Positions 37,796 through 46,944 of a DNA stretch of 64,000 bases are shown piece after piece. Source of the stretch: Streptococcus pneumoniae (GTDB lineage: Bacteria > Bacillota > Bacilli > Lactobacillales > Streptococcaceae). Below the pieces are notes generated by a model, which had not been told where the DNA came from, made no database searches, and saw only the letters and a program-made list of their open reading frames with translations. The stretch is taken from contig NZ_CFGI01000007.1 in the NCBI RefSeq assembly GCF_001347015.1, forward strand, positions 1-64,000, written 5' to 3'. The translations under genes and the position numbers were made by a program. Positions within the stretch are counted from its first letter, which is position 1. Each line of letters begins with the position of its first letter.

Positions 37796-38488
37796 ATGGT
37801 AAAAGTACGATTGTATTTGGTACGTCATGGCAAGACCATGTTTAACACGATTGGTCGCGCGCAAGGTTGGAGCGATACTCCCTTAACAGCTGAAGGTGAG
37901 AGAGGGATTCAAGAATTAGGAATTGGTTTGCGAGAGTCTGGTCTACAGTTTGAGCGTGCTTATTCGAGTGATTCTGGTCGCACCATTCAGACAATGGGAA
38001 TTATCCTTGATGAACTTGGCTTGCAGGGGGAAATCCCCTATCGCATGGACAAGCGTATCAGAGAATGGTGTTTCGGTAGTTTTGACGGGGCCTACGATGG
38101 CGATCTTTTCATGGGCATTATTCCTCGTATCTTTAATGTGGACCACGTTCACCAATTGTCTTATGCTGAACTGGCTGAGGGTTTGGTAGAGGTCGATACA
38201 GCTGGTTGGGCTGAAGGCTGGGAAAAACTCAGTGGCCGAATCAAGGAAGGTTTTGAAGCGATTGCCAAAGAAATGGAAGAACAAGGAGGGGGCAACGCCC
38301 TTGTCGTCAGCCATGGAATGACCATTGGAACCATTGTTTATCTGATCAATGGTATGCATCCACATGGTCTCGATAATGGTAGCGTGACGATCCTTGAATA
38401 TGAGGACGGCCAGTTTAGCGTAGAAGTTGTCGGCGACCGTAGTTACCGAGAACTAGGACGGGAGAAGATGGAGGAAGCCTCTATTTAA
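37796..38488 (+). CDS. Histidine phosphatase / phosphoglycerate mutase-like protein
   Basis: A 230-aa histidine phosphatase superfamily enzyme. The catalytic LVRHGKTMFN is at the N-terminus, and the second His lies in VVSHGMTIGT. A substrate-specificity cap spans about 90-160. Often annotated as GpmB-like mutase, but many such proteins are broad phosphatases. ATG 37796 follows GGAGGACGG. An extended -10 TATAAT (37768-37773) just after the csRNA terminator gives it its own promoter. The stop codon overlaps the first bases of a BOX element. Confidence 0.85.
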   Translation: MVKVRLYLVRHGKTMFNTIGRAQGWSDTPLTAEGERGIQELGIGLRESGLQFERAYSSDSGRTIQTMGIILDELGLQGEIPYRMDKRIREWCFGSFDGAYDGDLFMGIIPRIFNVDHVHQLSYAELAEGLVEVDTAGWAEGWEKLSGRIKEGFEAIAKEMEEQGGGNALVVSHGMTIGTIVYLINGMHPHGLDNGSVTILEYEDGQFSVEVVGDRSYRELGREKMEEASI

Positions 38489-38683
38489 TACTCTTCGAAA
38501 ATCTCTTCAAACCGCGTCAACGTCGTCTTGCCGTAGATATGGTTACTGACTTCGTCAGTTCTATCCACAACCTCAAAACAGTGTTTTGAGCTGACTTCGT
38601 CAGTCTTATCTACAACCTCAAAGCACTGCTTTGAGCAACCTGCGGCTAGTTTCCTAGTTTGCTCTTTGATTTTCATTGAGTAT
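38488..38683 (+). repeat. BOX element (A-B-B-C type)
   Basis: A 196-bp BOX repeat bounded by ATACTC/GAGTAT. boxA comes first (CTTCGAAAATCTCTTCAAACC with CGTCTTGCCGTAG, related to the BOX-PCR primer site). Two boxB copies follow, each with CTGACTTCGTCAG and CAACCTCAAA, then boxC (GGCTAGTTTCCTAGTTTGCTC). It starts on the last base of the preceding stop codon. Confidence 0.93.
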
Positions 38684-38740
38684 AATCAGTCTAGGTTTAC
38701 TTGCTATGAACTAGGGATTTAATAGGAATATCAAGATAAG

Positions 38741-38778
38741 AAAAAACAGCCGAGGGTAATCCTTTCGGCTGTTTTTGA
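38741..38778 (-). terminator. ABC operon terminator (bidirectional)
   Basis: AAAAACAGCCGA and TCGGCTGTTTTT form a 12-bp stem with A/T tracts on both sides. On the minus strand it ends the ABC transporter transcript; it can also stop plus-strand readthrough. Confidence 0.85.
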
Positions 38779-38787
38779 TGGGGAAAA

Positions 38788-40446
38788 CTAAAGTGTAATG
38801 CTATTGCTTTTAGAAATTTTCATGAACAAGAGCAAGGAAGCTACTGTTAGAACAGTTAGGATAGTTGACAAGGCTGCGGCTACACCGTAATTTCCTCTGA
38901 GAACTTCTGTATAAATGGCTACAGTCATTGTTCTTGTTTTGACATTGTAGAGGAGGATAGAAGTAGAGAGTTCTGAAATCATTGTGACCCAAGATAGGAT
39001 GGCTCCAGAAATAATACCAGATAGCATCATTGGAGTTGTAATCTTGGCAAAGGTATTGAGACGACTACTTCCTAAGCTTTCCGCGGCTTCTTCAATACTT
39101 GGGGCTATTTGTTGCAAACTAGCAACAGATGAGCGAATAGTATAAGGCAATCTTCTGACAGATAGGGACATAATCAAGATGAAAGCAGTCCCTGTAATCA
39201 TAAGAAATCCACTTCCAAATAGACCGGTATTGAAGGAAGAAATGAAGGCAATCCCTAGAACGGTTCCTGGTACAATATAAGGAACCATACTGAGGCTGTC
39301 AATTAAGTTTGTAAACAAATTCCGTTTTCTAACGGCTAGGTAGGAGATAAATGTTGCGAATAGGACAACTAGAACTAAGGCAATCAAAGGGATACGAATG
39401 GTATTGAAAATAGCAGATCCCATACGATTGAAAGCTATCTTGTAACTGTTTAGAGAATAGCCTTTGACAAATACCATACCTGATGTTTTTAGGAAAGAAG
39501 TATAAATCAAGTAGATTTGAGGTAAAACAGAGATAAAGATAATTCCGTAGACTGTTGCATAAATGGCAGCCATTTTTCCTTTTGTAGTTTTTTTAGGCTC
39601 AATTGGATGGAGCGAATTCATGCTGAAACTGTAGCGGTTTGCAATGTGTTTTTGGATAAGGAAAATTGCCAAGGCAATGATAATCGCCATAATTGCTAAA
39701 GCAGATGCAAAAGCAGAATTTCCTCCAACCTCGCTAATGAATTGAGTATAAATCAAGACGGGGAAAGTCCGATATCCTTCACCAATCAACATAGGCGTTC
39801 CAAAGTCTGAGAATGCTCTCATAAATACAAGCAGGGCAGCAGCTAGTAAGGTTGGAACTAGGAGAGGCAAAACAACCGTTACGATACGCTTAAATCCGAA
39901 GGACCCCATGCTTTCAGCAGCTTCAAGTAGAGAATTATCAATACTTTTCATTGTCCCAGCAACGTATAGAAATACCAGTGGGAATAGTTGCAGTGTAAAG
40001 ACAAGTACAATTCCTTTGAATCCATAAATATCGATAGCTGGAAGATGAAGGGAATTTGTCAGGAATTTAGTAATGACCCCATTTCGTCCCAGCAAGAGAA
40101 TCCAGGAGTAGGCTCCCACGAAAGGAGCTGACATGGAAGCAATGATAATCAATATTTGTAGAAATTTCTTTCCCTTGAAGTCATACATAGAGAAGAGATA
40201 AGCTAATAAGGTTCCTACAACTAAGGAAGTGACAGTAGCGGTAATGGAAACCTTGAAACTGTTGACAAGTGTCTCAGAGTAGTAGGCTTTACTAAAGAAA
40301 GTGACAAAATTAGCTAGTGAGAATTGCCCTTCATGTATGAGTGCTTGCTTGAGCACGGTAACGATAGGATAAACGAGAAAGACAAGATAGGTAAGAAAGA
40401 TGAAGAAAGAGGAGGCTGTCCAAATATTTAGTTTTTTACGTTCCAT
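38788..40446 (-). CDS. ABC transporter permease, fused double MetI-type
   Basis: 552 aa with about twelve membrane helices and two copies of the binding-protein-dependent permease domain. Both EAA motifs are visible (EAAESMGSFGFKRIVTVVLP near 180; EEAAESLGSSRLNTFAKIT near 450), so the single chain provides both halves of the channel, as in FbpB/AfuB. It belongs with the ATPase (11-nt overlap) and the binding lipoprotein upstream. Homologues are usually annotated iron(III) permeases, but AfuB relatives carry sugar phosphates. Confidence 0.9.
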   Translation of the reverse strand: MERKKLNIWTASSFFIFLTYLVFLVYPIVTVLKQALIHEGQFSLANFVTFFSKAYYSETLVNSFKVSITATVTSLVVGTLLAYLFSMYDFKGKKFLQILIIIASMSAPFVGAYSWILLLGRNGVITKFLTNSLHLPAIDIYGFKGIVLVFTLQLFPLVFLYVAGTMKSIDNSLLEAAESMGSFGFKRIVTVVLPLLVPTLLAAALLVFMRAFSDFGTPMLIGEGYRTFPVLIYTQFISEVGGNSAFASALAIMAIIIALAIFLIQKHIANRYSFSMNSLHPIEPKKTTKGKMAAIYATVYGIIFISVLPQIYLIYTSFLKTSGMVFVKGYSLNSYKIAFNRMGSAIFNTIRIPLIALVLVVLFATFISYLAVRKRNLFTNLIDSLSMVPYIVPGTVLGIAFISSFNTGLFGSGFLMITGTAFILIMSLSVRRLPYTIRSSVASLQQIAPSIEEAAESLGSSRLNTFAKITTPMMLSGIISGAILSWVTMISELSTSILLYNVKTRTMTVAIYTEVLRGNYGVAAALSTILTVLTVASLLLFMKISKSNSITL

Positions 40447-41527
40447 GGTTGACTCCTTTTATCAGGTTTTGTGAACCATCTGCAGAAAAGACGTTTAATT
40501 TTTGCGTATTGATTCGTAGACGAATACGATCGCCTTTTTGTAGATCTTCTTCAAAAGTTGATTCTTCGCTAACTTGAATTTTTGAGGCAAAACCTGTCTC
40601 AATGAAATACTCCGTATTTAGTCCAAGATAGACGCTATCGCTAATAGTTCCTTCAATATCTCCAGATTCATCTTTGATAAACTCTTCAGGACGAATACTT
40701 ACATGAATAGCTTGTTCCTCAGCCTGATCAAGAGCTGGCATTCGAAGAGCATAGCCATCTGAAAAGACGATATAAGCGCCGTCGCTTCGTTTTTCAAGAT
40801 TGGCAGGGATAATATTTGTGCGTCCAATAAAGGTTGCTACAAACTCATTAGCTGGTTTATGATAGAGTTCTTTTGGTCGGCCGATTTGTTGGATGACTCC
40901 GTCTTTCATAACAGCAATTTGGTCTGAAATAGCCATAGCTTCTTCTTGGTCGTGGGTCACATAAACAGTTGTAATTCCCACTTCGTGTTGGATTTCTCGA
41001 ATGGCTTGACGCATATCCAAGCGAAGTTTGGCATCTAGGTTACTAAGCGGCTCGTCCATGAGGAGAACACTTGGATTAACAGCTAAGGCACGTGCCAAGG
41101 CGACACGTTGTTGTTGTCCACCACTGAGTTTATCGGGCTTCCGATCCGCATATTGAGCAATTTGCATGAGTTCAAGATACTTGTTGGTCTGTTGAATCAA
41201 TTCTTCTTTTGGAACCTTCTTTTGCTTAAGACCAAAAGCGACATTATCTCGGACAGTCAAATGTGGGAAAATAGCGTAGTTTTGGAAAACCATGCCGATA
41301 TTACGTTTGCTGGGTTCCATATTATTGATTTTTGTATCATCGAAGTAAAATTCTCCGCCTTCGATACTGTTGAAACCTGCAATCATACGAAGAAGGGTCG
41401 TTTTCCCACACCCTGAAGGCCCAAGAAGGGTAAAGAGACTTCCTTTTGGAATTGTAATGTTCAAATTCTCAATAACAGGGACATCGTGGTAGATTTTTTT
41501 GGCGTTAATAATTTTGATCTCACTCAT
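40436..41527 (-). CDS. ABC transporter ATP-binding protein (FbpC/AfuC-like)
   Basis: 363 aa. Walker A is [13 protein letters not shown], signature [15 protein letters not shown], Walker [17 protein letters not shown], switch His in [11 protein letters not shown]-terminal TOBE-like regulatory domain spans about 240-363. It powers import through the fused permease. It lies 12 nt after the binding-protein gene. Confidence 0.92.
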   Translation of the reverse strand: MSEIKIINAKKIYHDVPVIENLNITIPKGSLFTLLGPSGCGKTTLLRMIAGFNSIEGGEFYFDDTKINNMEPSKRNIGMVFQNYAIFPHLTVRDNVAFGLKQKKVPKEELIQQTNKYLELMQIAQYADRKPDKLSGGQQQRVALARALAVNPSVLLMDEPLSNLDAKLRLDMRQAIREIQHEVGITTVYVTHDQEEAMAISDQIAVMKDGVIQQIGRPKELYHKPANEFVATFIGRTNIIPANLEKRSDGAYIVFSDGYALRMPALDQAEEQAIHVSIRPEEFIKDESGDIEGTISDSVYLGLNTEYFIETGFASKIQVSEESTFEEDLQKGDRIRLRINTQKLNVFSADGSQNLIKGVNHGT

Positions 41528-41539
41528 AGTGAACCTCTT

Positions 41540-42586
41540 TTACTGTTTAGATTGGATATCTGTAAAGACTTCGTTGTATTTCTTAACAATATCTGATTTA
41601 TTTTTGATGACATAATCATAATCTTCAGTGAGTGTTTTGATTTTGTCAATTGGTTTCATGTTTTCGCTTGTTTTGGCATTTTTACGAACAGGACGGTTAG
41701 TAGTGGTTGTACCAAGTGTATCTTGTACTTCTTGAGAGATAATAAAATCGATAAATTTCTTGGCATTTTCCATGTTTTTAGCTTTTTTAACGATAGCAGC
41801 ACTAGCAGGTAGGAAGACGGTTCCTTCTTTTGGATAGACTACCTTGATATTAGCTCCGTCATTTAAGAGTTTAACTGCTGGATCTTCATAAGAGAGACCA
41901 ACAGCCATTTCTCCGTCAGCGACTGCTTTATAGACACCAGATGAGCTTGAACCGATTTTCCCATCAATAAGTGTGAAGAGATCTTTTACATAAGACCAGG
42001 CTTTATCGTCTTTGTAACCACCTTGAGCTTGTAGCATATTTGTTAATTGAGCAAAGGCGCTAGAAGAGTTTGCTGGGTCAGCAGTTGCGATTTTTCCTTT
42101 TAGTTCAGGTTTGAGAAGGTCGCTATATCCTTCGATGTTCATGCCTTTCGTTAAATCAGGATTGACGATTAAAACACTACCATCTAGTGTATAAGGAGTA
42201 GAGTAGCCAGTTGTGTTTTGATATTCTTTGATAACATTATCATTTTCTTTTGAAGTATAGTTTTCAAAGAGTTCTCCGTGGGTAGCATATTGTGTATAAG
42301 AACCACCAAAGATGACATCGGCTACAGGAGCTTCTTTTTCTGACTCTAGTTTTTTGAAAAGTTCTCCAGTACCAGCTTGAATCAGTTCTACTTTGATACC
42401 ATATTTTTCTTCAAAGGCAGGAATAGTTGCTCCGATTAAGCCCTCTGAGTTTGGTGAATAAACGACTAGCGAACCGCCGTCTCCTTTATCAGATGAACCG
42501 CCATCGGCAGATTCATTAGAAGAACAAGCAGCAAGACCAAAAAGAGCTAGTCCGCAAGCAGCATAATACATCCATTTCTTTTTCAT
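41540..42586 (-). CDS. ABC transporter substrate-binding lipoprotein (FbpA/AfuA-like)
   Basis: 348 aa. The lipobox GLAAC makes Cys21 the lipidated residue after MKKKWMYYAACGLALFGLAA. The mature two-lobed binding protein (SLVVYSPNSEGLIGATIPAF...) is of the FbpA type. The paired tyrosines that hold Fe3+ in FbpA are not obvious in the C-terminal half, and AfuA and HptA relatives bind hexose phosphates. A cre-like site upstream points to a carbon compound. Substrate not proven. Confidence 0.85.
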   Translation of the reverse strand: MKKKWMYYAACGLALFGLAACSSNESADGGSSDKGDGGSLVVYSPNSEGLIGATIPAFEEKYGIKVELIQAGTGELFKKLESEKEAPVADVIFGGSYTQYATHGELFENYTSKENDNVIKEYQNTTGYSTPYTLDGSVLIVNPDLTKGMNIEGYSDLLKPELKGKIATADPANSSSAFAQLTNMLQAQGGYKDDKAWSYVKDLFTLIDGKIGSSSSGVYKAVADGEMAVGLSYEDPAVKLLNDGANIKVVYPKEGTVFLPASAAIVKKAKNMENAKKFIDFIISQEVQDTLGTTTTNRPVRKNAKTSENMKPIDKIKTLTEDYDYVIKNKSDIVKKYNEVFTDIQSKQ

Positions 42587-42629
42587 GATGGATACCTCCG
42601 TTGTGTTATTTAAGTTTATTTTAAAACAA

Positions 42630-42643
42630 TGTAAGCGTTTTTA
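42630..42643 (-). promoter_or_regulatory. cre-like CcpA site before the ABC operon
   Basis: TGTAAGCGTTTTTA (read on the plus strand) matches the cre consensus TGWAANCGNTNWCA at all but the penultimate base. It lies about 45 bp upstream of the lipoprotein start codon, downstream of a possible -10, where CcpA would block transcription. Confidence 0.6.
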
Positions 42644-42680
42644 AAACCGACAATTCTATTCTATTAGAGTAAAATTCTCT

Positions 42681-42713
42681 ACAAAAAGAAGAATAGCTTA
42701 TTTTACTATTCTT
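42681..42713 (-). terminator. Two-component operon terminator
   Basis: AAGAATAG and CTATTCTT form an 8-bp stem; the minus-strand RNA then has TCTTTTTGT. The response-regulator stop codon is in the loop. It separates the regulators from the ABC operon. Confidence 0.65.
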
Positions 42714-43471
42714 CCGAGTGATTTCAATTCCTTTGGGGAAATATGGAGGTACTTTTTAAATACTTTGGCAAAATATTTATAGTCTGAAAATCCAACTTGG
42801 TCAGAGATGTCGCTTAGAGGGGAGTTGGGAGATTCAGCCATCTTATTTATAGCTTGTTTCAGGCGATATTGCAAGATATATTCATTTAGAGTCATGGGAA
42901 AGTCTTCTTTGATAACTTTATATAGATAGCTTTCGCTATAGTTTAAAGCTTCAGCAATAGTCGCAATCGTAAAATGCTCTGCATAATGCTTGTGGACAAA
43001 GGAAATAATTTGTTGAATGATTTGGTTTTGTGTATCAACCTGTTGGATAGAGGTGAGTAAAGTTTGATATTCTTCTAAAAAAGGAGTTTCTTGATAGGTG
43101 CTACCTTGTAATCGCAAAACAATGTTTTGAAGACATTCTGTCAATTCCTTGGTATCAATTGGCTTGGATAAGAAATCAACTGCTCCATATTGCATGGCTT
43201 TTTTGGCATTTTGAAAATCGTTATAACCTGATAAGATAACTTTTTCATAGGAAAGGGTACGAGTGGCTTCAAACATCATAAAAGCATCCATAATTGGCAT
43301 TGTGATGTCTGTTAAGACAATATGAGGTTCTTTTTCTTGGATGAGTTTCATTCCCTCTTGACCGTGACTGGCAGTTCCTACGACTTGGATACCCAAGGCA
43401 GAGTAGTCTACGGCAATCTCTAGCCATTTTCGGATGAGGTGTTCGTCTTCTACGATAATGAGCTTAAACAT
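42698..43471 (-). CDS. AraC-family response regulator (YesN-type)
   Basis: 257 aa. The receiver domain has acidic residues VEDEH and phospho-acceptor Asp55 in LTDITMP, with Lys in LSKPID. The C-terminal AraC/XylS double helix-turn-helix (about 155-255) contains SESYLYKVIKEDF and GFSDYKYFAKVFKKYLHISP. It would activate nearby transport genes, most simply the ABC operon, when phosphorylated by the kinase. The start overlaps the kinase stop by 8 nt. Confidence 0.92.
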   Translation of the reverse strand: MFKLIIVEDEHLIRKWLEIAVDYSALGIQVVGTASHGQEGMKLIQEKEPHIVLTDITMPIMDAFMMFEATRTLSYEKVILSGYNDFQNAKKAMQYGAVDFLSKPIDTKELTECLQNIVLRLQGSTYQETPFLEEYQTLLTSIQQVDTQNQIIQQIISFVHKHYAEHFTIATIAEALNYSESYLYKVIKEDFPMTLNEYILQYRLKQAINKMAESPNSPLSDISDQVGFSDYKYFAKVFKKYLHISPKELKSLGRIVK

Positions 43472-45113
43472 GAGTTAGTCCTTTCGTTATAAATTTGACC
43501 CAAGTTTCTCCTTGGCGATTGACTCCTAGATCTAGCTGGACATCAGAAAAGAAATTGCTCAATCGTTTGTAGCTGTTCACGATGCCATGCTGGGTATGAG
43601 GGCTTTCTAAAGAGTCTAAAATAGCGAGTCGCTCTTGTTTTGTGAGTCCTCCAGCATTATCCTTGACTAAAAAAGTCAGAGAATCTGTTTCCAAGGTAAT
43701 TTGGATATCAATATGAAGATCAATACGGTATTGCATCCCATATTTTATAGCATTTTCCACGAGAGGAAGCAAGAAAAGCTTAGGAATAGGCTGATTATCA
43801 ACAGTTTCTGGGCAGACAATATCATAGGAGAAGTGCTCAAAACGAATCTTATGAATCATCAGGTAATCCTCTATAATCTTTAAATCCTGACAAATGGTTG
43901 TTTCTTTTTCTAAATCCGTGACGCTGTAGCGAAGAATGCGCGTGAGATTTTGAATCAGGTCTTGTGTGAGAGCTGCATCCATTAAAGAAGTAATTTTAAT
44001 TGTCTCAAGCGTATTGTAGAGAAAATGAGGATTGAACTGAGCTTCCAGCATTTTTCTTTCAAAAATCCACTTTTCTTTTTCGATGGTCAACATTTTTTGA
44101 TGAAGTTGATCTAATTCGTACAACATATTGTTGATTTTTTCTGCCATAAACTCAAACTCATCACCTGTTTGTAGAGAAAGTCTTTTTTCTGCTTGTTTAG
44201 GAATTTCTTGAAGTTGGTAAACCAAACTTTCAATAGGAACAGCATTGTGTGTGGCAATTTTATGAGCAATTCGCCTTGCTTGCCAGAAGTAGAGGAAGAA
44301 TATACATAAGGTGAGGACGGAGGCTAGACCAAGTAAGCTAGGAATGGGAAAGAAGGATTGAAAAGTATAGATTGAAAAAATAGTACCGACTTTTTCTTTT
44401 TGAACAATAAGCGGTTCATTCGCATACCAGTGGGTGCGAGAGTTTAGGAGTTTTTCATCCAATTTTTCAAGAGTGGAACGAGTAAACTGATTTGTATTGT
44501 TGGAAAACATATTTCCAAAGCTATCGGTAATGATGTATTTAGAATTGATCATTGGGAAACTTGAGATGAAATCATTCTCATTTACGAAAGCAATAGTATA
44601 GGCCTTAACTCGTTGGTTTTGAAGTAGTGGTTTGATAAAGAGTGTGTAGTGTTGCTTGTCTGAAGAAAGTGCAATTTTTTCTGTCACTTTATCTTGAGAA
44701 GGATTTTGAATGAGCAATTTTAGATAGTAGGGAGATAAAATACTTTCTTGATGATTGCGATTGGTACTAAATAGTAATTCACCTGTATCGCTTAGGATAA
44801 TGAGGTCAGAACTAAGTTTTAATTTAGCTTTTGTCTCGTAAAATAAGCTAAAGACTTCTCGCTCTGTGTGTTTGCCATCCAAAAATCCCGGAATCATTTT
44901 ATGGTTCATAGTAGTCAGGAGCTCATTATTTGCTTCTTTCATCTCTTGAACTTGTTTGACAATCTGTCTCGTATCTTTGGAGAGTTGTTGCTTTTGTAAA
45001 AAATAGGAAAAACCAAAAAGTAAAATGAGTAGTAAAAGAGAGGTCATAAAGGCTGCGATAGAGCTTCTATGGAGAATTTCTTTTTGGAGAGATTTTTTAA
45101 AGGAATGAGACAT
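43464..45113 (-). CDS. Sensor histidine kinase (YesM/LytS-type)
   Basis: 549 aa. Membrane helices near 17-38 and 265-288 enclose an extracytoplasmic sensor of about 225 residues. A HAMP-like linker follows, then the His_kinase domain with the phospho-acceptor in QFNPHFLYN, and a HATPase_c domain (LVENAIKYGMQ, VKDNAGG). It pairs with the AraC-type regulator. YesM/YesN pairs usually sense carbohydrates or solute-binding proteins, and the ABC genes next to it suggest a sugar-phosphate-like ligand (inference). Its promoter (TTGCTC-17-TATACT) is at 45146-45174. Confidence 0.92.
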   Translation of the reverse strand: MSHSFKKSLQKEILHRSSIAAFMTSLLLLILLFGFSYFLQKQQLSKDTRQIVKQVQEMKEANNELLTTMNHKMIPGFLDGKHTEREVFSLFYETKAKLKLSSDLIILSDTGELLFSTNRNHQESILSPYYLKLLIQNPSQDKVTEKIALSSDKQHYTLFIKPLLQNQRVKAYTIAFVNENDFISSFPMINSKYIITDSFGNMFSNNTNQFTRSTLEKLDEKLLNSRTHWYANEPLIVQKEKVGTIFSIYTFQSFFPIPSLLGLASVLTLCIFFLYFWQARRIAHKIATHNAVPIESLVYQLQEIPKQAEKRLSLQTGDEFEFMAEKINNMLYELDQLHQKMLTIEKEKWIFERKMLEAQFNPHFLYNTLETIKITSLMDAALTQDLIQNLTRILRYSVTDLEKETTICQDLKIIEDYLMIHKIRFEHFSYDIVCPETVDNQPIPKLFLLPLVENAIKYGMQYRIDLHIDIQITLETDSLTFLVKDNAGGLTKQERLAILDSLESPHTQHGIVNSYKRLSNFFSDVQLDLGVNRQGETWVKFITKGLTHV

Positions 45114-45145
45114 CCGCTACCTCCTTGGAAGGGTTTTCTGTTATA

Positions 45146-45174
45146 AGTATAGCAGTTTAAAAATTCTAGAGCAA
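45146..45174 (-). promoter_or_regulatory. Two-component operon promoter
   Basis: On the minus strand, TTGCTC (45174-45169), a 17-bp spacer and TATACT (45151-45146), then AAGGAGGTAGC as kinase ribosome binding site. Confidence 0.75.
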
Positions 45175-45186
45175 GGTAAAATAGAA

Positions 45187-45221
45187 AAGGTTTGGCTAAA
45201 ATTTTTTAGCTAAACCTTTTG
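45187..45221 (-). terminator. Activase gene terminator (bidirectional)
   Basis: AAAGGTTTGGCTAAA and TTTAGCTAAACCTTT form a 15-bp stem with one G-U pair, with A/T runs on both sides. It ends the minus-strand activase transcript. Confidence 0.8.
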
Positions 45222-45287
45222 AAAAGTTAAATATGTATTATAGATGTTTGTTATCTGCAAATAGCTAGAGCATTTCAGGGAGATAAA

Positions 45288-46064
45288 CTAGAAATAACAA
45301 TTAATATGATGGTTCAGAAATACCTTTTGATAATCAATAAGATCTTCAGGATGAAGTGCGTTGACTCCATCCATTTCATATTTCCGATTTAATAAACGAT
45401 ATTTGTTTTCACCAAATTGATGAAAAGGGAGTAGTTGAACTTGGTCGATATTTAATGAGTTAAATAGAGTAGCGAATTCTTCTGCATCCTCTAAACTATT
45501 GTTAAAATCAGGGATAACTGGGATTCTTAAAACGATAGTTTTATGTTGAGAAAAAGCATAATGAATGTTTTTAATAATCATTTGATTAAAAACCCCAGTC
45601 ACTTTTTTATGTTTTATAGAATTATAATGTTTTAGGTCTGTGTAGATAAAATCCACATATTGGATTAAATCAACAAATTTTTCATGATCAACAAAGGCAG
45701 TAGTTTCAATGGCAGTGTGTATGTGATGTTCTTTAGCTGACTTTAAGATGGCTTTAGCAAATTCAAACTGAGCAAATATTTCACCCCCTGATAAAGTTAA
45801 ACCTCCACCGGATTCTTCGTAAAATTCTTTATCTTTTAATACCTCTGTAATAATTTCTTCTACAGTTTTTTCTTCACCTACTAAAGTGAATTTTTCTCGT
45901 TGAGCATCTTTCATTTTTTCAGGTTTCATTCTTTGAGATTCAGGATTAGAACACCATGGACAGCGCAGAGGACATCCTTTTAAAAAAACAGTTGTACGAA
46001 TACCCGGGCCGTCATGAATTGAAAAGTGTTGAATATTAAAAATAATTCCTTTAGATATTTCCAT
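45288..46064 (-). CDS. Glycyl-radical enzyme activating protein
   Basis: 258 aa, radical SAM family. The cluster-binding CPLRCPWC (C-x3-C-x2-C) is near residue 30 after FSIHDGPGIRTTVFLKG, and the SAM-binding LSGGE is present. It generates the glycyl radical on the enzyme encoded at 50.2 kb. The region after the first cluster (about 45-80) has no cysteines, so the extra ferredoxin-like clusters of most dehydratase activases are absent, as in PFL-activase. It is divergent from the DeoR gene, with CGAAAG operators between. It is the only cluster gene on the minus strand. Confidence 0.93.
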   Translation of the reverse strand: MEISKGIIFNIQHFSIHDGPGIRTTVFLKGCPLRCPWCSNPESQRMKPEKMKDAQREKFTLVGEEKTVEEIITEVLKDKEFYEESGGGLTLSGGEIFAQFEFAKAILKSAKEHHIHTAIETTAFVDHEKFVDLIQYVDFIYTDLKHYNSIKHKKVTGVFNQMIIKNIHYAFSQHKTIVLRIPVIPDFNNSLEDAEEFATLFNSLNIDQVQLLPFHQFGENKYRLLNRKYEMDGVNALHPEDLIDYQKVFLNHHINCYF

Positions 46065-46104
46065 AAGAGTTCCTCCTCTTCATAAGTCTATCCTATCACA
46101 AAAA

Positions 46105-46131
46105 CGAAAGAAAAACAATTACGAACGAAAG
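46105..46131. promoter_or_regulatory. DeoR-type operator pair in divergent intergenic region
   Basis: CGAAAGAAA at 46105 and CGAAAG at 46126 are direct repeats exactly 21 bp apart. They overlap a minus-strand promoter for the activase (TTGTTT-17-TAGGAT) and lie upstream of the deoR -10 (TAGAAT near 46163). The same repeats with the same spacing occur at the glycyl-radical-enzyme promoter, so the DeoR protein encoded here is the likely ligand. Confidence 0.65.
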
Positions 46132-46185
46132 TTTAATTTGTTGTTTTTTGCTTTTTATTTTGGTAGAATAAAACGGAGGTGTAAA

Positions 46186-46932
46186 ATGAAAAGATTGGAA
46201 CAAATTATTAAATTAGTATCAGAATATGAAAAGATTGATGTTAATACATTATCGGAAAAATTAAATGTATCGAAAGTAACGATTAGAAAAGATTTAGATA
46301 AATTAGAGTCAAAAGGTTTATTACACAGAGAGCATGGATATGCTGTGTTAAATAGTGGAGATGACTTAAATGTACGCTTGTCAATTAATTATGAAATTAA
46401 GAGAAAAATTGTTCAAGAAGCAGTAAAATTGGTATCAGATAATGAAACAATAATGATAGAATCTGGGTCAACCTGTGCTTTACTTGCTGAGGAAATTTGC
46501 AAGCAAAAAAGAAATGTCACTATTGTAACAAATTCATTTTTTATAGCAAACTTTGTAAGAGGTTATGATTCATGTCGTATTATTGTTCTTGGTGGAGAGT
46601 TTCAGAAAGATTCACAGGTTACCGTAGGACCTTTATTAAAAGAAATGATACAGACTTTTCATGTGCGTCAAGCTTTTGTTGGGACAGATGGCTACGATAA
46701 AGAGATGGGCTTTACAGGAAAAGATTTAATGCGCAGTGAGGTAGTTCAATATATTTCAGCAGCGTCGGATAAAGTCATTGTGCTAACTGACTCAAGTAAA
46801 TTTGATAAAAGGGGTACAGTAAGAAGATTTGCTTTAAGTCAAGTCTATGAAGTAATAACAGACGAAAAACTTTCTAAACAAAATATAGCTACATTAGAAA
46901 ATGCTGGGATAATGGTTAAGGTAGTTTCGTAA
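46186..46932 (+). CDS. DeoR/GlpR-family transcriptional repressor
   Basis: 248 aa from ATG 46186, with CGGAGGTG upstream; an earlier frame opening at 46138 lies in the promoter. The N-terminal winged helix (LSEKLNVSKVTIRKDLDKLE, about 20-45) and C-terminal sugar-phosphate-sensing domain (IMIESGSTCALLAEEI, LGGEFQKDSQVTVGP) are typical. DeoR proteins repress sugar catabolic operons and release DNA on binding a phosphorylated intermediate. It is followed after 12 nt by the SorC regulator. Confidence 0.92.
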   Translation: MKRLEQIIKLVSEYEKIDVNTLSEKLNVSKVTIRKDLDKLESKGLLHREHGYAVLNSGDDLNVRLSINYEIKRKIVQEAVKLVSDNETIMIESGSTCALLAEEICKQKRNVTIVTNSFFIANFVRGYDSCRIIVLGGEFQKDSQVTVGPLLKEMIQTFHVRQAFVGTDGYDKEMGFTGKDLMRSEVVQYISAASDKVIVLTDSSKFDKRGTVRRFALSQVYEVITDEKLSKQNIATLENAGIMVKVVS

Positions 46933-46944
46933 GAGGTTAAGTGT

